Below, piece by piece: positions 11,253 to 21,659 of a stretch of 64,000 nt of DNA. The notes under the pieces are model-generated. The model saw only the letters and a program-made list of their open reading frames with translations. It did not search any database and had not been told where the DNA came from. Origin of the DNA: Neckera pumila (lineage: Eukaryota > Streptophyta > Bryopsida > Hypnales > Neckeraceae); NCBI GenBank assembly GCA_963969595.1, contig OZ018409.1:35043282-35107281 (forward strand), read 5' to 3'. Position 1 is the first letter of the stretch. Each line of letters starts with the position of its first letter. The position numbers and the translations under genes are program-made.

Positions 11253-13391
11253 TTTGAGCCCCCAAATTAGCACTTGAACCTCAATTTTTTTTTTTTTTTT
11301 CGCTTTTTGCTCATACTTAGGGTTAGTTAGGGTTAAAAAGATAGTATAAGTATGTTCACGTGATACTTGGGGGAAATCCCTATAAATGAGATATGATTTG
11401 ACCAAAAAACTCGGAACCGCTCTAACTACTACTATGAGCTAATATGAAGTCTATTTAAGCAATTCAAAGAACATTTGACGATTCAGGTGGAATTAAGCCT
11501 GATGGCCGAACCACAAAACCATCCAAAAATAGAGTTTTGAAGAGCATGTGAAATACTTAGGATAGAAATTAGAGGATAGAAAAAAAATCATGTGTGAGTG
11601 CAAGTAAAACCATAAAACAAGATTATAAGCAATTCGCAGGCCAAGAACGGAGGTTTTGACCCAAAAACCTGCCAAGAGCGTAAGGAGGAAGCTGGAGGGC
11701 TAGATCCCCTTGACCAAGAATGATTTCCCCCCGGGAAGATATTAACTTATATTCAGAATGATTTCTCCCCCTAGGTGGGAATTAAACTGAAAAGTTGTAA
11801 ATCACACACGCTTTAGATTAGTGCAAAAGAAGTTGTAAGTTTGCACTTGGCATTTGGAAACTTCCTAAAAGTTGCCCAAAAAGTTTCGTAATTTTCCAAA
11901 TTGCGGAAATGACTTCCTGGGAAGTCAACCGTGTTTTTATACATTGAAAAATTCCTAGAAAATCCCAAAGTGGCGATAAAATCCCACTAAAAATTAGGAT
12001 AGAGTTTTGAATACTAATAAAGCGCCTGACCAAATTCCATCACATTCCGACCCCAACAAGTACCAGAATCGGCGGCGCTAACAAAATTTTATCAGATTTT
12101 AAAAGATTTGTTACGTTGACCGGCACACTAGGAGCTCCCGAATTCTGATTGGAGTCAACTTGGACTCTTTTTTGACTATCTTGGACCTCCTCGACAACCC
12201 TAGCTAGTCAAAACTTGAAGATAAAATTATCTCCAACAATTGGATTTTTATCCTTTTAAGCGATATGTTGAATGTTGGTTTTTACATACAAAACGGCTTG
12301 AAAAATAGGAGGTATGAGGACCCTTAGACGAATTTGGGTCTTCTTAAGACAATGGCGCAATCGATTTAGAGTTTGGAGCATTTTTCCAAAAGTTAGAGTG
12401 ATCATAGCAGTAGTGTAAAATTTTAGTTAGTAAATTTGAAATTATCTAGGAAGTAGAATTAGGAAATTGAGGAGGAAGGTGAGGCCTTGAGCGAGTATAT
12501 AAGGCCTCCCCCTCCCCTTACTTCACACCCTTTTTACATTTTGTTATTTGCACCATACACAGCCACGTTGTCAAAACTTTTGGTATTAAACCAAAAAAAC
12601 TCTTTTGTTTCAATTCAATTCAAGATCTCTTTGTGTTTTCAAGCTGTTATGTGTCTTTGTTGCTTACTTCAAAGGACGTTGGGGTCCCTTTGAAAAGCTT
12701 GCTTACTTTTATATTTTTTGAGCATTTTTTAAGCTTTGATCAATTTCAAGTCTTTGTGTACTAATTCCATAGACATTCACACCGAATCTTGGCTATGCCG
12801 GTAGTGTGAGTCCTTTGGAGTTTGCCTTCTTATATTCAAAACCTTGCATTTACTAACAATCATTCCATTGAGCTTCTTGTGTGATATTTTCTACCTTTGA
12901 TTTGTGAAAATCCCTCTAAAACCTTGACGTGGAATAAGTGGTCCAAGTCCGTTTTTTTTAAGTTATTTAGAGAAACTTGGAGTTGGATCCAAGACTCTTG
13001 TTGTTCCATGTGGAACCAAACTCTTGCAAAATATTGCTAGAAATTGGAGTTAATCCCCCAATACGGCGAAGCTTTCGCTTACTAACTAACTTTTATAAGG
13101 AATTTATTATTTCTTGTATTGTCCAAATTGGGTTCTAAACCACCCCGTACGGCGAAGCTTTGTCTTAGGCACTAATTTTCCAATTTAGTGTTGTTTTATA
13201 AAGGGTCCCAAAAGACCCCAAATGTGTGACTAAGCAACAGCCAATTTAATTTTCTATGTTAATGTGTGTCAAATAAGGCTCATATAATTCCAAGAATATC
13301 CAGAACCAAGCTAGGCAACTAGCCTGGCTAAGCGGCCAACAGCCCAGCAGAGCCAGGTCGGAGGCTAGAAGCCGGTTGACAGAGCCCGGTT
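11253..13391. other. Interior of hAT unit, possible old promoter or LTR-like DNA
   Basis: No protein-like frame was recognised. A short direct duplication occurs near 11718 and 11755 (GAATGATTTC followed by CCCC). A TATA-like box lies at 12496-12504. Two copies of TACGGCGAAGCTTT lie near 13063 and 13148. The stretch 12.4-13.3 kb has the look of a promoter plus leader, but LTR boundaries could not be shown. Confidence 0.4.
12496..12504 (+). promoter_or_regulatory. TATA-like box
   Basis: TATATAAGG is followed by a pyrimidine-rich CCTCCCCCTCCCC tract and a leader-like stretch. No intact gene follows directly. The nearest plus-strand coding-like exon starts at 17724. Confidence 0.35.
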
Positions 13392-14498
13392 GGAGGTGTC
13401 GCAGCACAGGGCAAGCAAATTCCAAGTTATACTACCAAAAACCACTTTTAAATATAACAAAGTGACTTTAAAGATTGAACCCGTGAGATTATGTGAAGTA
13501 TCTAGCTTTATTTGGTCTCTAAGTTCATTCAGTATCTATATTTCCACTTCCAGTCCTAACACCACAACCGGAAATACAACAACACCAAAAACTACAATCA
13601 GACCCTCTTCTCCTTTCCTGATCTGGCCAACTATTTGATCCGGTCTGATCAGCTTCTATTCACTTGTACTCTCATCCGGTTTAGTTTTACCTCTGTTTCA
13701 CTATCAGAGGGTTCGTCGCTTGCTTTTGAGAGTAGCAGGTCCGCCACTCCTTCCGTGACTTATAATGGCTGAAGACCCACTTCTCTATTCTCCAATCTCC
13801 TACACTAATCCGGATCCGGTTTGATCCTTCACAGCAATCTAGAGAACTCTCTGGATCACCGGTCACACAAAGACCCCCTGTACGATCCTCTCAGACTACA
13901 ATGACTTTAGCGCCAAGTTTTGTCTGTACAAAGTCAGGTGGTTATAAGTGTACCCATCTGTTCCAACATCAATTAAAGTTCTTCCGTTTGCCAACTAGGG
14001 CAGCGAGATCTCTTAGGAGATCGGACACTCAACCGGATTTCCCACCCAGGAATTCTAGTGCAACTAAAGAATCCCTCCCTATCCGCCTAGCCTAACAATG
14101 ACTGTCTTGTCCGGAATCCTAAACCTTAGAAGTGCTGAGGAATTGGAGTCCACTCCCAACTCTTTCACAACCTACTCACTTGCACATAAGATCAAAACAA
14201 GAACACAAAAGGGAGAAATCATCCCCAAACCAGCATGCTCCTTCCTAACTCCTCACCACACAACCCTGCCATACACAAGAGAGACACACAACAAGAAGCC
14301 AAGAGAAGACACAAACAAAATTTAGGCAAAAAGACTCGCAGCTTCCAAGCAGGAACTGACTTATATACAACTTGATTTACAAGGCAAAAAGGCCCCCAAA
14401 AATCCGCGTGGAACTTTCGGGTCCGATCCTAACCGGCCAGACCGGATCAACATCTGATCCGGTCCTAACTATCTTACAAAAGTTACATTCCTACCTAC

Positions 14499-16156
14499 CT
14501 ACCCTGCAACTCCTCCACCTAGTGTAGGACTCTTGGGTTTCACGGGCAGTTGGTTGAAAACTTCGGTCAGGTTCCTACTCCGCTCCCCGACAGTAGGATC
14601 CGGAAGATCTGATCCTGGCAATGAATCCAAATGAATTGGTTGTCTAGGCCCAGTCCTTCGTTGACTCTTTTTTGACTCAGGAGTCTGATCCTTGAGCTTC
14701 CTCGGATTTGATCTTCCGGTTGCAAACAAATCCGGCAGCGAGAGGTCAAAAAGTTGAATCTCCCGGGAGTGCATGAACTTGTTCAGCTTCTGGCTGCTGA
14801 TATCCATCCGGTTGGCTGCCTCCTTGGCCGCCACCATTGCCGCTTCTACCCAATCGGTAAAATTGGTCAGGATGCAAACTATCCGGGAACCAGATACCTT
14901 TTTCTCCTCATGTACTCTTTTATCAAATAATTCCACCTTGACAGCGGTGGATCCGGACTCTCCAAAGGTGGACTTCACCGTCTCGGTCACCTTCCGGATT
15001 GCGTCCACCATTTCTCGGACTGCAATCTTGTCCACTTTGAAGGTGACTATCTCTGCCTTCAAAGTGTTGACTTCCTCCTCAAGCCCACAAATCTTCGTCT
15101 CCTGCTTCCATTGTTCATCCGGATTGGAGATGTACTGTGCCACCTTACCGGTAGCATGCTATCTCCCGGCGCACCCACCAGCTCTCTGATATTGGCGAGG
15201 ATCCTCCTCTTGATCTCCCAATCCGCTCGTATCCCGCAAAGAATAACGGTCAGCTGATTGAATAGATCATTCGGGTCTTTAGCCTCCGGTATCTTCATTT
15301 CCGGTCCCTGTTCAAGAGTCAATCGATTGATAGGAGGGGTTCCTCTTTTATGAGGAGGCGTCGTCTTCATCTGCTTCCTTGTCCTGAGGTGCTCCTCTTC
15401 ATCTTCCTCTTCTGTCTTGGGTTTGGATCCGGTTGCATCCTCCAGCTTGTCATTTGAACCAGACTCCCCGTACTTCAAGATAGATTCCTGAATGTTCCAC
15501 GTCTTCTCCTTTGTATCCGTGAGGAGTTGGTTGCGCTGGTAGAGGTGAAAGTGATAGTGACTCAAAGGAGTGGCCCTACTCTTTCCAACCCTCATCACAA
15601 ATTGGGACACCAAATCGCAAAAGATCCGGGTCCAATTCACTTTCCGTTCCCTGCTCAGAGAACTGAAAATGGTATTGCTGATGGTCATTGTCACTCTCAT
15701 TGGCTTCTCCGGGTGGATGATCGGAACCAAGAATTGGAGAAGACGGAGGTGCCAGTTGCTTTTGCAATCCGCGACCGCGTATCCGTCCTTGCTGCTCGGT
15801 TCTCCATGAAACTTGTTATGGATGAACTCTGCCCTCCGTCTTGCCATACCGGACCCTCCCAATTGGAAGTTGTAGGCTTCCCTCCACCTCTCTTCTTCCC
15901 ACTCGGTTGGACGCCCCCGGACAGTGTTGTCAAACTGATTCAACATTTTCCCTTTGAGCTCTCTTACCATCCGCTCCTCCCTAAACCCCCAGGATTTATC
16001 CATCAACACCAAACAGCCCATTGTGTTGAGATCCTCCATGAGCTCGGTCCTTGCCGGTTCCTCAAAAGGGATGACCAGAACTACTTTCCGGAGCTTAATC
16101 TCGGAGGAAGAACTGAGCGCTTTTGGTCTATTCTTATGAAACTGAGGCATGGACAT
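14499..16156 (-). pseudogene. Retroelement-associated gag-like ORF, one frameshift
   Basis: The frame from 16156 runs about 335 codons and then shifts by one base near 15150 into a second frame ending at 14499, for a combined protein of about 550 residues. The N-terminal part resembles the conserved domain of plant retroelement 'putative plant transposon proteins': a helical domain with WHLRLLQFLVPIIHPEK and RKVNWTRIFCDLV. A charged, acidic linker follows. After the shift there is a heptad-rich coiled coil (EEEVNTLKAEIV) and a Pro/Ser-rich tail. No reverse transcriptase or integrase is present. The family call rests on overall character, so the exact function is uncertain. Confidence 0.6.
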
Positions 16157-16418
16157 GGACTGCTAACTGGACCCTTCCCGGTCACTACCTCACTCTCTCT
16201 TAGCCGCACGTCCCGTTCCTCATTTTCTCTCGTTCAATCTCAATCGGAAGACAATACAAAACCTGCAGCCCACACAAATTTGACCTCTCCTACACTCTGA
16301 CGTACCCGGCCTAAAGTTTACACTCATACAATGGCTTTGGTGCAGACGAAGGCGTTAAAGTGCTTAAGGTCAGCTCCAAAACTTGAAGAAAGCAAAGGAG
16401 TGAAAATAAGGACGGCCA

Positions 16419-16429
16419 GCCTTTATATA
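16419..16429 (-). promoter_or_regulatory. TATA box of the nested element (minus strand)
   Basis: The minus-strand reading is CTATATAAAGGC. It lies about 265 bp upstream of the gag-like start at 16156 and inside the insertion, consistent with the element's own promoter. Confidence 0.5.
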
Positions 16430-16722
16430 GTCCCAAGACTCCTGACTGGTCATCATGACCTTTTCCGGTCCGGTCCATAGCACTCCTGTTCAATCCTAAT
16501 CCAATCCGAGATAAGTTCCCTATATGATTCCGCTCTTGAGTACTAATACTTTGACCAGATCAGATCCAGTTTACCCCTTATTGGATTAGCTTCGTCTATC
16601 TTCAGTCTTCTTCTGCCTCCTAGCAGGATCCAGATCCTAATTACTCGTTTCTGTTCCAACTTTTAGGTAAGCAAAGGAAACCCAATACTTTTGGTTGTGA
16701 CACTTTTGGTTGTGACAGGAGG

Positions 16723-19229
16723 CCCAGGGCCATAGCCAGGACAGAGTCGGACAAGTGTTAGCTAGACAAGCATACCATCAGAATTAACAAAACCCACATA
16801 ACTCACATCGGGAGGATGCCCAGGGCCCCGATTTTGATTTTTTCTTGTGCTGTAAAACTCTGAAATTTAAGGAACTATCCATTAGACTAAAACTGGATTT
16901 GGCTGATCAAATTTCAGGGTTTTTATGGGACACTAGGAGTGAGATTTTGACAAACCAAGGCAGTTGAGGAAAGATTGGTGTTCAAATCTCAACTCAAAAT
17001 TCAAGTCCAGTTCCACTCAATTTGCAAAGCAGCTAACAAGCTCAAAATTGCATCTAGTTAACAAGCCCAAAATTTGCAATCCAGTTAACAAGCCCAAGTG
17101 CAGCTAGTTACATGCCCAGTCATCAAATCAGTCCATCTCAACTTTCAAGCCAGAACTCAAGGGAAGTAGAGGAGCCCAAGTCAACTTGGTCTTTTGGTTT
17201 GTTGAAGCTCACCATCTGTGCAGATCATTGCAAATTCCTAGCTACCTCTGGACAACCCAGCACGCTCAGAGGAAAACTCAATTCCAAGGTTCTGAATGAT
17301 TACGAAACCGAAGCCAGAGCCATACAACTCAAATAAGTTTGAGAAGAAGTAGACATAATAGAAGTAGAGGGTTTTTGAGAACAAAAAAGTCAATTTAGAA
17401 CACTAACTATACATTGTTGACTTTTGTAACCCTCTTTGTTTTGATTGGAAAATACTCAGAAACCTAATTAGAGAGTAGTTGGGCTTTAGGAGAAGTTCTC
17501 AAATTAGTATTAGTAGGAAAATCTTGACAAGTTTTATTTTTAGAGTTTGGTTGACTTTTGAACCACTAGCAAAAATCCTATCAAATTAGATTTGATAGGA
17601 TTAGATTTGTTTTCAAAAATATTCCCCAAAGAAGAAAAAATTATAAACAAAAAAAAAAAAAAAAAAAAAAAAAGAATTGGTTTTTTTCTATATTGAAGAA
17701 AAGAAAAGAAAAGAAAAGACAAAATGGACGCCAATTTCGACTACAAAGAAATCACAATGACGGTGAACGAGGAGGGAATCATTGAATCCGCGATTTTTGG
17801 AGTAAGTTCTTAAAACATTTATTTTATTTTAATTATTAATTGTGCAAATTAGCAAATTAAATTAGGATTGTTAATTAGGATTAATATTGTGGAATTAGGA
17901 AGTTAGAATGCAATTTAGAACATAACAAACCACAAGAAATAGGAATTGAAACTAAGAATCAGACAGGAAATTTGAATAAACTTCTAGGAAACAATTGCGA
18001 TTAGGAATAAGATAGAAATTCCAAAAGATAAAAGAAATTTGAGTTAAGGTAGAATTTAGGCATGAATTAGAAAAAATTATCCAAAACGAATTTATCAAGG
18101 AGTTTAAAATATGTAATAGAAAGGTAACTCAAATTAGTAAGAATTTAACATAATTTCCAAATATTTACCATACTAGAAATTTCCAGCATTTATCTTGAAT
18201 AGGAAATAGTAGTAAAAGTAGGAAGGAAAAAACAGAAGTTAACCAATAGAATTTCTTTAGATTATTAGAATTTAGAGTAAAGGTAAAAAACTAAAGATCA
18301 AGTAGAAGTAGTTTCCGAATTTCCAAAGTAAAAAAGAAATTACGGAAGAATTTTGGTAAACCGGATAACGGTCAAATTTCAACCGTAAGATAACTTTTAC
18401 CAAGGAAGTCAAAAGTACTTTTGTTTTATCTTTAAGATTAAAATCAAATATTGATAGTAAAACTAGTTCACCTTAGAAGTAAAAAAAATAGAAAGAAATT
18501 ACATAAGAATTGTGATGAACCGACACGGTCAAAATTCATCAGTAAAACCAATTAACAAAGAAGTAAAAAATTAGGAACTTAAGGTAAAAAAGAGCTACGT
18601 AAGAATTTTGATAAACTGACACGGTAAAAATTCATCAATAAGTTACCTTACATCAAGAAGTCAAAATTAATTACATTTTTACTACAACAAGTATAGAAGT
18701 AACATCTCTAAGGTAAAGCTATTTAGTTTAGAAACGAGTTGAATTTGTCTTCTATTAGTAAGGGTAAGAACTTATCAAGAATTATCCAAAAGAGATTACT
18801 TAAAAACCAATTCAATTCCAATTATCCATTAGGAATTTAGATTAACTTTAGCTTTCTTTACCATTTAGAAAGGGTAAACCAAACCCTACCCATTAAACCA
18901 TTCCGTTTATTTGCTTCTAGACTAAAACCAATTCAAAGTTTGATTGTTAATCGGTCATAGTAAAAACCATCTGAACAATACTAACATCATTTGGATTCTA
19001 TAGCAATTAGAAGTGGACAAAGCTAACACTAGGAACAACATCAAAAGATCCATTGCTTGGAAGGCGTAATTGGATTATACGTGTTAACGACCAATAGAGA
19101 TTTAACTATGACAAAAAATAGAACCTGGCCTTGTGTACACTTTATTTCACTTTATTTTGCTTGTGGATATGACTATGTTTAATTATGGTTAGATCATTTT
19201 TTTTTAAAATTTGGAGAGAACTATTTTAA
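16723..19229. other. AT-rich interior of the hAT unit
   Basis: There is a 25-base A run at 17649-17673 followed by AAAAG repeats. Three imperfect repeats near 18345, 18508 and 18602 share GAATTTTGATAAAC-GACACGGTCAAAATTCATC-type text. Apart from the possible exon at 17724 nothing coding is seen. Confidence 0.5.
17724..17801 (+). CDS. Possible isolated first coding exon (26 codons)
   Basis: An ATG opens a 26-codon frame beginning MDANFDYKEITMTVNEEG and ending in IFG, immediately followed by a perfect GTAAGT splice donor in phase 0. The stretch is clearly more GC-rich than the surrounding AT-rich DNA. No matching downstream exon could be assigned. The plus-strand exons at 21139-21416 are candidates but 3.3 kb away. 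I do not recognise the protein. It may be a captured gene fragment inside the hAT unit, or chance. Confidence 0.35.
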
Positions 19230-20610
19230 CTAAACAAAGAAGGTGTGAAAAAAATCAAACTTTCACACCAATCAAAGTGTCAAAAATATTGCACCAACCA
19301 AAGAGTCAAACCAAAACATATAGGATGTGAAAAAAAATGAAAATTTCAAATCAACCCAAGTGTCTAACCGGTCTGTTAAAAAAATAAAGATGTAGAAGTA
19401 GAAATAAAAATATCACCTAAACCAAAAGACACCTACCCAAAAAAATAGGGTGCAAAAAGATATAATAACATTCAAACCAATCCAAGTGGCAATTCTCAAA
19501 ACCTTAGCATGTGGAAAGGAATGAAAAATTTGGAATTCAATGATGCACTCTTCCCCAAATGAAATTGATTGTGAAAAGTAATCAAAACTTCCACACCAAC
19601 CCAAATGTCAAATCTAAATATATAGGATGTGAATAAAAATGAAAAATTTCTAACCAATCCAGGTGTCTAACATTCAAATCCTAGGTCAAGCAAAGTGGAA
19701 AAAAAATTGTTTTCTTCACTTTAAATGCATATATCTTGCAATTTACACGGTCAGAGTTTCTGAAATTTCTTCCACATATTCATGTACTAGTCAAATATAA
19801 GATTTTATGATTGGATATGTCAAAAAAACAATTTTTTAAACTCTTTTCTCTTTGCAATAGAAATGATAGTTTTGAGTGAGTTTTGGTAGGAAAATCACCT
19901 TGGTCTTTTAGGGATTAACCAAAATGTTTTATTCCAAAAAATGGGGTGTAAAAGAAATCAAAAGTTTATCCCTAACCCAAGTGTCTAGCCCTCCCCAACA
20001 AAAAAGATGTTTTAAGAAAAAAAAAACTTGAACCAAAGAGTGCTATACCAAAAAATAGAATGTGAAAAATAATGAATACATCAGCACCAACCCAAGTGTC
20101 AAGCCAAAATGTACAGGATGTGAAAAAGAATGAAAAATTACAAACAAAAGGTGGTGCCTAACTTGGGGTGTTAGGAAAAAAAAATGAATGTGGAAAGAGA
20201 AATAAAAACTTCACCTAAAGTCCTAAAGACCTAAACAAAAAACACCTATTCCAAAACATAGAATGTGGAAAGAAAGGAAAAATGGTCATTAACCAATTTT
20301 TACAATGCCAAAAAAATTGGGTGTGAGGAAAATATGAAGAACTTTTGGAAGATTCCAAAGGTCAAACTTTAACAACTTAGGATAAAAAACCCCAAATAAA
20401 TTCACCTAAATGTAGAAGTACTATCCAAAAAAATTCAGAGTGAAACTTTTTTAATAAATGCAAATGTCAAAGTAAAAATATATAAGATGTGAAAAGGAGT
20501 TTAAATTTCTAAACCAACCAAATGTCTAACTCTGGTTCTTATTACCAAAACATGGATTTGAAAAAGAAAAAAGAAAATCCCTAAATCTAAGACGCGTATC
20601 CAAAAAATTA
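19230..20610. repeat. Diverged tandem array of ~55-65-bp units
   Basis: The phrase GGATGTGAAAA(A/G)AATGAAAA followed by AACCAACCCAAGTGTCTAACC recurs with many changes, for example near 19323, 19565, 19623, 19944, 20058 and 20115. A fragment of the TTAA family (19690-19914) interrupts the array. Confidence 0.75.
19690..19914. mobile_element. TTAA-family fragment (right end only)
   Basis: The stretch contains the family block ATATCTTGCAATTTACACGG and ends GGTCTTTTAGGGA followed by TTAA-like sequence (19915-19918). The left two thirds of the element are missing. Confidence 0.65.
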
Positions 20611-20616
20611 GGGTGT

Positions 20617-20619
<3 letters not shown>

Positions 20620-20692
<73 letters not shown>
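20620..20692. repeat. (CA)n microsatellite
   Basis: About 36 CA dinucleotides with one interruption (a T at 20651), followed by TATATA. It produces meaningless Val-Cys frames on the minus strand. Confidence 0.98.
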
Positions 20693-20698
<6 letters not shown>

Positions 20699-21138
20699 AA
20701 ACGAATTGTTTCACCCAAATAAAATGGATGTCAAAATGAAATGAAATTTCATTTCGGTTTTCAATACCAAAGAAAATTGTGAATTTTTCCATTACATGAA
20801 CAAGCATAGTAGTGCTACAATAAACAATAAAACAACCTTTTCCCATTGCATGCTATTTGTACATGTAATATACGCACATGAATCCCTAAGTTTGCGTCCC
20901 TTCAACCCCTATTTAAGGACAGTAATCATCATCTCCTTTCAACTTGCCCCGCTACTCTCACATCTTTTTGTCTATTTGTTGTCTTCTTCATCGAATTCGT
21001 CTTCCATGTCGTTTGATGAAGAGCATTGAAGGTTCCATCCTCCCTCTTGTACTTCTTTCGAAGTGTGTGACCTCTTTCTTTGGCCCTTTTTTTTTTAAAT
21101 TTTTACTATCAATATGACTTTTCTCTTCTCTTCCTTAG

Positions 21139-21416
21139 GACATGGGACCGGTTTCATTTTTGTTTGTGAAACAGGCCGCCGTGTATCAAGGGGAGTTCTA
21201 TCCAATTCAATTTTTTGATTGGAGAAATTGCAAAAGGTTGCGTAATTCTTTTCTTATTGCCTTCAATGCCTTCTTTGACTTCCTATTTCCCTGATGTGTG
21301 CCCTCCCTGAATGGTTATCTTGATTGCATTTTTAGATGCGACATAGGGGATGACAATTTTCTGTTCTATCGTGGTGGTGCACTGCAAGAAGCGTTCCAAA
21401 GCGCATTGCAGCCAAG
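21139..21416 (+). pseudogene. Two possible coding exons of an unknown gene fragment
   Basis: The first exon (21139-21236) follows a pyrimidine-rich CTTCTCTTCCTTAG acceptor and ends at AAAAG/GTTGCG. The second (21336-21416) follows TTTTTAG and ends at CCAAG/GTCTCA. Joined, they keep one frame that includes VYQGEFYPIQFFDWRNCKRC and then DNFLFYRGGALQEAFQ. I do not recognise the family. The fragment lies just beyond the 3' end of the hAT transposase relic on the opposite strand. It may be captured host sequence. Confidence 0.35.
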
Positions 21417-21659
21417 GTCTCATCCTTATCATCATCGATGTATGATACTATGCTGTGATTTCAATTGATGGAAGGCACCTTCTCTTTTGGAATCTGGGCA
21501 AGCCGTTTTCCAAAATTTAAGTTCCTTGAATTATCCAAGTTCTGCTACAACTTCCAAATAGTGCACGTGGAGAAGCGCTACATAATCGTCCCTATGGTTC
21601 TTCCCTTAGTTGTTGCTTGCCTTTGCCTTGGTTGGAAAAATTGGGCTTCCATGCTCCAT

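Larger units (their letters stand above)
13397..16717 (-). mobile_element. Nested 3.3-kb retroelement-like insertion with GGAGG duplication
   Basis: The insertion starts TGTCGCAGC and ends TTGTGACA, giving TG...CA termini. The direct repeat GGAGG flanks it at 13392-13396 and 16718-16722, typical of integrase-type insertion. It is richer in GC than its host sequence. On the minus strand a TATATAAAGG box (about 16420-16430) precedes a gag-like frame. I could not align the two ends as long terminal repeats. It is therefore a non-autonomous or terminally diverged element (LARD-like), or another class with a 5-bp duplication. Confidence 0.7.

Noticed and set aside
10944..11405. Open frames of 153, 99 and 68 codons on both strands
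   Set aside because: They run through a 31-bp GC-rich tandem repeat, where long open frames arise on several strands at once; none has a protein motif.
13397..14490. Left part of the nested insertion as a long terminal repeat
   Set aside because: A TATATA-like box near 14365 suggested an LTR, but no matching direct repeat could be aligned at the right end, so LTRs were not annotated.
15527..16300. Plus-strand frame of 257 codons
   Set aside because: It is the antisense shadow of the gag-like ORF read on the minus strand, which has the TATA box, coiled coil and domain text.
20501..20846. Minus-strand frames rich in Val-Cys
   Set aside because: Translation of the (CA)n microsatellite.
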